Origin: Bacteroidales bacterium
Lineage (GTDB): Bacteria; Bacteroidota; Bacteroidia; Bacteroidales; Bacteroidaceae
Direction: 5' to 3'
DNA length: 7,876 nt
NCBI GenBank assembly: GCA_004558865.1
Contig: SFCY01000106.1
Location: 1-7,876, forward strand
A model generated the notes under the pieces. The model was not told the origin of the DNA. It made no database searches and saw only the letters and a list, made by a program, of their open reading frames with translations. Within the stretch, counting starts at the first letter, position 1; every line of letters begins with the position of its first letter. The position numbers and the translations under genes are program-made. Of this stretch, positions 4,154-7,876 are shown in pieces.

Positions 4154-6490
4154 ATGAACAACCGCACTTCTATCTTCGCCCTGCTCCTCACTCTTCTCTG
4201 CCCCTTGGCCCTGCGCAGCCAGGTGGCAGACAATGGCTTTGGATTCAACCAGATCGACGAGCAGGGCAACATCTCCAAACGCTACAACAAGGCCGACTCA
4301 TTGGGCACCGACAAGGAGATTCCAACCGGTGTCAGGGTCTGGACCGTGGACGAGCGTTTCGGCGACACCACGCCAGCCCAGCCCGACACCCTATCCCATC
4401 TGTTCCAGAACTCTATTTTCACTACGGGAATGAGGGGAGAATACAACACCACGGGCAACTTGGGAGCGCCACGCGTGAATAGAATCTTCATCAACAGGCC
4501 ACTCGACGATGGATTCCTCTTCACCAAGCCCTACGACTTCTTCATCACACCCATAGGCAGCTTCCACTTCACCAACACCCTCTCGCCCCTCACCAACCTC
4601 ACCTACAACACATGCGGCGACAGGACCGACGGTGAGGACCACCTCACAGCCAAATTTGCCGTAAATGCGGGCAAGAGGCTTGGACTGGGATTCAAGTTCG
4701 ACTATATCTACGGCCGGGGCTACTACCAAAACCAAAGCACATCCCACTTCAACTACACGATGTATGGATCCTACTTGGGCGACCACTACCAAGCCCACTT
4801 GCTCATGTCGACCAACCATCAGAAAGTGGCAGAGAATGGAGGCATAGCCGACGACAACTACATCACCCATCCCGAGAGCTTCTCGGAGAACTACCAATCG
4901 TCGGAAATTCCCACCGTGCTGGAGCGAAACTGGAACCGAAACGACAACCAGCACATCTTCTTCGCCCAACGCTACAGCCTCGGCTTCAAGCGGCAGGTGC
5001 CCATGACTCAGGAAGAAATCAAAGCCAAGCGCTTCGCCATGCAGAGCAAAAAGGAGAATGAGGCTGCCAAGGCCAAGCGCAAGGCCAAGAGAGAGGCCAA
5101 GCGCCAAGGGCAGGAGTTTGACGAGGATGACTTTGAGCGTAGCCAGCGAGCCACAGGCAGGCCCGACGACGCCAAGATTGCGGGAAACGAGCCTTCCACC
5201 ACCGACACCACGCTAAAGGAGCGCGTGGCAGTCAACGGCACCGCTGCCGCCGACTCGCTTTTGGCACAGAGCCAGAAGCTGGAGAAAGACACAAGCTGGA
5301 TGAAAGTAGAGTATGTGCCGGTGACAAGCTTCATTCATACCCTGAAGTTCGACAACTACAGAAGAATCTATGAAGCATACGCCACTCCTGAAAACTACTA
5401 TGCGCTCACCTTTCCCAATGTGGGCAAACTGCCGGGCGACTCCATCTTCGACAAAACGAGCCACTACCGACTGAAGAATACTTTCGCCATCTCTCTGCTT
5501 GAGGGCTTCAACAAATGGGCCAAGGCCGGACTGAAGGCTTTCCTCACAAGCGACCTGCGCCACTACACGCTCCCCGACTCGCTCGGCGGCACTGTATCGT
5601 ACAATGAGCACAACCTGAGCATCGGCGGACAAATAAGCCGCGCCAGCGGCCAGACGCTCCACTTCAACGCTCTGGCCGAGACATGGCTCGTTGGAAAGGA
5701 TGCCGGACAGCTGCATGTTGACGGCGGCATAGACCTCAACATTCCGCTCCTCGGCGACACCATGACCCTTGCGGCAAGCGCCTTTTTCCATCGCGACAAC
5801 CCTTCGTTCTATTTCCGCCACTATCATGCCAAACACTTCTGGTGGGACAACGACGCACTGTCAAAGACCATTCACAGCAGGATACAGGGCGTGTTGAGAT
5901 ACCAGAAGACCCACACAACACTGCGCCTGGCCGTGGACGAGGTGAAGAATCTGACCTATTTCTCGCAGTCATACTCTATGGGAACTACCGACACGCCCCG
6001 CACAGGCATGGCTCTCGCCGTGCGACAGGGAGGAGCCACAAGTCTGCTCACGCTTGAGTTGGCTCAGGATTTCCGCCTCGGCCCTCTCCACTGGGAGAAT
6101 GTAATCACCTATCAGAAGAGTTCCAAGGAAGAGGTCATCCCCGTTCCCGACCTCAATGTATACAGCAACCTTTACCTGCGATTCAAGATTGCCCGCGTGC
6201 TGAAGTGCGACCTCGGAGGCGATGTAAGATACTTCACCAAATACTATGCGCCCGACTACAGTCCCGCCCTTGGCTCCTACACCGTACAGGAAGGCCCCGA
6301 CAAGGTGGAAGTGGGCAGTTTCCCGATAGTGAACGTATACGCCAACTTCCATCTGAAGCACACGCGCTTCTTTGTCATGTTCAGCCACATCAACGCAGGA
6401 AGTGGGAAGAAGGACTATTTCCTTACTCCCCACTACCCGCTCAACGACCGCATACTGCGGTTCGGACTCAGCTGGAACTTCTTCAACTGA
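4154..6490 (+). CDS. Putative outer-membrane porin (Bacteroidetes putative-porin family)
   Basis: A 778-residue predicted beta-barrel, matching the family annotated as 'putative porin' (formerly DUF4289) in Bacteroidetes. Residues 1-22 form a signal peptide ending ALRS before Gln23. The early part has the family-like GNLGAPRVNRIFINRP (101-116) and the following FFITPIGSFHFTNTLSPLTNLTY. The rest alternates aromatic-rich strands (for example KFDYIYGRGYY, 181-191) with turns, and ends LSWNFFN, a terminal aromatic strand expected for outer-membrane insertion. Residues 284-380 form an unusual charged insert. There is no lipobox and no TonB plug domain, so a passive channel is likelier than a TonB transporter; the substrate is unknown. 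It is the last gene of the unit; its stop overlaps the end of menA on the other strand. Confidence 0.87.
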   Translation: MNNRTSIFALLLTLLCPLALRSQVADNGFGFNQIDEQGNISKRYNKADSLGTDKEIPTGVRVWTVDERFGDTTPAQPDTLSHLFQNSIFTTGMRGEYNTTGNLGAPRVNRIFINRPLDDGFLFTKPYDFFITPIGSFHFTNTLSPLTNLTYNTCGDRTDGEDHLTAKFAVNAGKRLGLGFKFDYIYGRGYYQNQSTSHFNYTMYGSYLGDHYQAHLLMSTNHQKVAENGGIADDNYITHPESFSENYQSSEIPTVLERNWNRNDNQHIFFAQRYSLGFKRQVPMTQEEIKAKRFAMQSKKENEAAKAKRKAKREAKRQGQEFDEDDFERSQRATGRPDDAKIAGNEPSTTDTTLKERVAVNGTAAADSLLAQSQKLEKDTSWMKVEYVPVTSFIHTLKFDNYRRIYEAYATPENYYALTFPNVGKLPGDSIFDKTSHYRLKNTFAISLLEGFNKWAKAGLKAFLTSDLRHYTLPDSLGGTVSYNEHNLSIGGQISRASGQTLHFNALAETWLVGKDAGQLHVDGGIDLNIPLLGDTMTLAASAFFHRDNPSFYFRHYHAKHFWWDNDALSKTIHSRIQGVLRYQKTHTTLRLAVDEVKNLTYFSQSYSMGTTDTPRTGMALAVRQGGATSLLTLELAQDFRLGPLHWENVITYQKSSKEEVIPVPDLNVYSNLYLRFKIARVLKCDLGGDVRYFTKYYAPDYSPALGSYTVQEGPDKVEVGSFPIVNVYANFHLKHTRFFVMFSHINAGSGKKDYFLTPHYPLNDRILRFGLSWNFFN
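5003..5293 (+). other. Charged low-complexity insert within the porin
   Basis: Codons for residues about 284-380. The first part is Lys/Arg/Ala-rich and probably helical (EAAKAKRKAKREAKRQGQ, 303-320). It is followed by an acidic stretch (FDEDDFERS, 322-330) and then a Thr/Ala/Ser-rich segment to about 380. Barrel-like sequence resumes at about 383 (MKVEYVPVTSFIHTLKFD). Such a segment cannot be membrane-spanning strands and must form a long loop or a small extra-barrel domain. Confidence 0.75.
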
Positions 6491-7424
6491 GCAACACGCC
6501 CAAGGCCACGCAAAGGCCATAGACAAACATATTCCGGGCTGTGAGACCCAACACTTTGTTGAGCTCACGGCCCTTTCTTATTCTTTCCATCTCCCCACAA
6601 GTATTATAATGGAGCCAAAGATAGATGCAAGGCAGAAAAAAAGCCATCTTATGACCGCAAAGCCAAAACACGACGCCCAAGATGCACGCCGCAGAACCTA
6701 ACGAGCGGTAGAGCGTAAGAGCTTTCTCGGCCCCCACCCTCACGACGAGCGTATTCTTGCCCGCAGCCCGGTCGTTGTCGATGTCGCGGAAGTTGTTGAC
6801 CACAAGCAGCGTGTCGATGACCAGGCCACAGCTGACGGAGGCCACAAACACCTCCCATGTGAAGTGCTGTTGCCCGATGGGCAGGCAAAGATAGTAGGTG
6901 AGCATGACGGGAATGATGCCGAAAAACACCAAGACCAGTACGTCGCCCATTCCGAGATAAGAGAGCATGACCGTATAGAGGAAGCAGAACACCACGCAAA
7001 GCGCACCCACCAAGACCATCTCCAGTCCGCCCCAAAACACCAAAGGCAATCCCACCATGCAGGCCAGCAACGTGGTCAAGCAAATGCCTATACGCATGGC
7101 ACGCGGTGTGATCCATCCCTCCGTACAAGCCCGTCGGGGACCCAACCGTAGGGCAGAGTCGTCATTGCCACGCCTGAAGTCGTAGTAGTCGTTGACAAGA
7201 TTCGCATCTATCTGCATGATAAAGGCGAAAAGGAAACACAGTGCCATGGGAAGCCACGAGGGGGCAAAAGCCGAGTCGCTCGTGGCCAAGGCGGCTCCTA
7301 TCATCACAGGCACCGCAGCACCCGTCAAAGTCTTGGGCCGGGCAGCCAGCAGCCAGGCACGCGGCGAATTGGTACGCACGTTCTCTTCTGAAATCAAACT
7401 CTTTCTCATTGTTTCTTGTTTCAT
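6483..7424 (-). CDS. menA: 1,4-dihydroxy-2-naphthoate polyprenyltransferase MenA
   Basis: Attaches the polyprenyl chain to 1,4-dihydroxy-2-naphthoate to give demethylmenaquinone (EC 2.5.1.74), the membrane step of menaquinone synthesis. The 313-residue protein has the UbiA-family layout: AWLLAARPKTLTGAAVPV near the start (23-40), the first Asp motif NDYYDFRRGND (78-88), the second Asp motif with NNFRDIDNDRAAGKNT (210-225), both binding Mg-diphosphate, and about eight hydrophobic helices. The C-terminal LNKVLGLTARNMFVYG (288-303) is typical of MenA. The frame stays open to a TTG at 7457, but the promoter (7463-7494) would start transcription there, so ATG at 7424 is preferred; ATG at 7409 is also possible. 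No other men gene is adjacent. Its stop lies 8 bases inside the end of the convergent porin gene. Confidence 0.95.
   Translation of the reverse strand: MKQETMRKSLISEENVRTNSPRAWLLAARPKTLTGAAVPVMIGAALATSDSAFAPSWLPMALCFLFAFIMQIDANLVNDYYDFRRGNDDSALRLGPRRACTEGWITPRAMRIGICLTTLLACMVGLPLVFWGGLEMVLVGALCVVFCFLYTVMLSYLGMGDVLVLVFFGIIPVMLTYYLCLPIGQQHFTWEVFVASVSCGLVIDTLLVVNNFRDIDNDRAAGKNTLVVRVGAEKALTLYRSLGSAACILGVVFWLCGHKMAFFLPCIYLWLHYNTCGEMERIRKGRELNKVLGLTARNMFVYGLCVALGVLLS
6536..6586 (+). terminator. Probable terminator of the porin unit, inside menA
   Basis: GGGCTGTGAG (6536-6545) pairs with CTCACGGCCC (6564-6573) through 10 pairs including one G-T wobble. Stacked inside is a second perfect stem, CAACA (6549-6553) with TGTTG (6557-6561). 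The plus strand then reads TTTCTTATTCTTT (6574-6586). It lies about 46 bases after the porin stop and has the form of an intrinsic terminator for plus-strand transcription. The same bases encode residues 284-297 of MenA on the other strand. Confidence 0.65.
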
Positions 7425-7462
7425 TACTAACAGCCCGAACGTCTGCCGTCGAGCCAATACTG

Positions 7463-7494
7463 CAAAATTAAAAAGAATTTATCAGATAGCCAAA
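7463..7494 (-). promoter_or_regulatory. menA promoter, Bacteroidetes type
   Basis: On the minus strand TTTG (complement of 7491-7494) is followed after exactly 20 bases by TAATTTTG (complement of 7463-7470), a full consensus match. Transcription would begin near 7458, about 34 bases before the ATG at 7424, which rules out the upstream TTG at 7457 as the start codon. Confidence 0.82.
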
Positions 7495-7529
7495 CAAATA
7501 CAGATTGTATGAATGGATGTCCTAAGCGT

Positions 7530-7627
7530 TATTCCACAAAATGTGGCGGTTGGCGCGATAGTTCGTGGCAAAAGGCACGATAGTTCGTGGCAACCGCCAC
7601 GATAATTCGTGGCAACTGCCACGCAAC
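7530..7627. repeat. 22-bp-period tandem array of small palindromes
   Basis: GTGGC recurs exactly every 22 bases at 7543, 7565, 7587 and 7609. Clear units are 7552-7573, 7574-7595 and 7596-7617, preceded by a degenerate unit (7530-7551) and followed by a partial one (7618-7627). Each unit holds a palindrome such as CCACGATAATTCGTGG (7597-7612), and the junctions form another, for example CGTGGCAACCGCCACG (7586-7601) and CGTGGCAACTGCCACG (7608-7623). A further hairpin, CCACA and TGTGG, lies at 7534-7546. The array sits about 36 bases upstream of the menA -33 element. There are no unique spacers, so it is not CRISPR. Protein-binding sites or an extragenic repeat are the main possibilities. Confidence 0.8.
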
Positions 7628-7876
7628 AGAAGTTGTCGGCTCCTCATGCAAAGATTACCAAGCCGAAGCGCGCCTTTGCCCAATGAGGCATGCCAGCTTG
7701 GCGATTCATTTCATACAGTTAGAACCATTTCATTCATGTTCCGCAAGTTCAAGGCACAGTGGATATTTTCCGTGGAATCATGGTAAGTTTATATGTAAAG
7801 GGGAAGGAAAATGGTCATGTCCAGGCTTACGCTCCTACCGGAGCTATGGGTCTGAAGCGGTGGGGTGGCCTTACGA
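7628..7876. other. Gene-free right edge with a terminal hairpin sequence
   Basis: No supported gene. A 73-codon plus-strand frame (7565-7786) starts inside the palindrome array and looks spurious. GCTCC (7831-7835) and GGAGC (7840-7844) form a perfect 5-bp hairpin with a TACC loop inside a GC-rich stretch, about 7815-7876, that runs off the window and differs in composition from the AT-richer sequence before it. It may be the start of another dispersed element; it has no partner in this window. Confidence 0.45.

Noticed and set aside
4154..4222. Lipoprotein signal on the porin (Cys16)
   Set aside because: The residues before Cys16 (LTLL) do not form a lipobox and the signal peptide continues past it to residue 22.
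4391..5107. 238-codon minus-strand frame opposite the porin gene
   Set aside because: Biased Val/Gly/Leu translation typical of the complement of a GC-rich coding strand; the porin has clear signal peptide and barrel features.
7530..7627. CRISPR array
   Set aside because: The repeats are contiguous with no unique spacers, the period is 22 bases, and no cas gene is present.
7565..7786. 73-codon plus-strand frame at the right edge
   Set aside because: Starts inside the palindrome array, no promoter consensus and no recognisable sequence.

Overview
The window looks like chromosomal DNA from a Bacteroidales bacterium, most likely Prevotella or a close relative (Segatella, Hallella). The evidence is: promoters of the Bacteroidetes type (TTTG, about 20 bases, TAnnTTTG) in front of most genes, almost no Shine-Dalgarno sequences, and a gene set typical of the group (a DUF1573 secreted protein, a DUF4468 secreted protein and a 'putative porin' outer-membrane barrel). 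The genus is inference; there is no rRNA or other marker here.

Layout. Positions 1-455 hold no supported gene, only a long nested inverted repeat near the left edge and the deoD promoter. deoD (purine nucleoside phosphorylase) runs 456-1175 on the plus strand. Positions 1176-1522 are repeat-rich: three copies of a ~38-bp motif, two of which form arms of a MITE-like inverted repeat, and a GC-rich hairpin. On the minus strand lie a 277-aa protein of unknown function with a very acidic tail (1523-2356) and a small secreted DUF1573 protein (2588-2980), each with its own promoter and separated by a 17-bp-stem hairpin. The ~196-bp gap 2981-3176 is a divergent promoter region.

From 3177 to 6490 a plus-strand unit encodes three envelope proteins: a secreted DUF4468 protein, a 69-aa protein with two membrane segments, and a 778-aa putative porin with an unusual charged insert. 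menA (menaquinone biosynthesis) faces it on the minus strand (6483-7424). The two stop codons overlap tail to tail, and the best terminator for the porin unit lies inside the menA coding sequence. The right edge (7425-7876) is gene-free and carries the menA promoter, a 22-bp-period array of small palindromes and a short hairpin sequence at the end.

The genes cover nucleoside salvage, envelope structure and respiratory quinone synthesis. They do not form one pathway. I found no CRISPR array, tRNA, rRNA, transposase or defence system. The most notable features are the non-coding repeats, the acidic-tailed protein, the porin insert and the porin/menA overlap. Most of the window otherwise looks ordinary.
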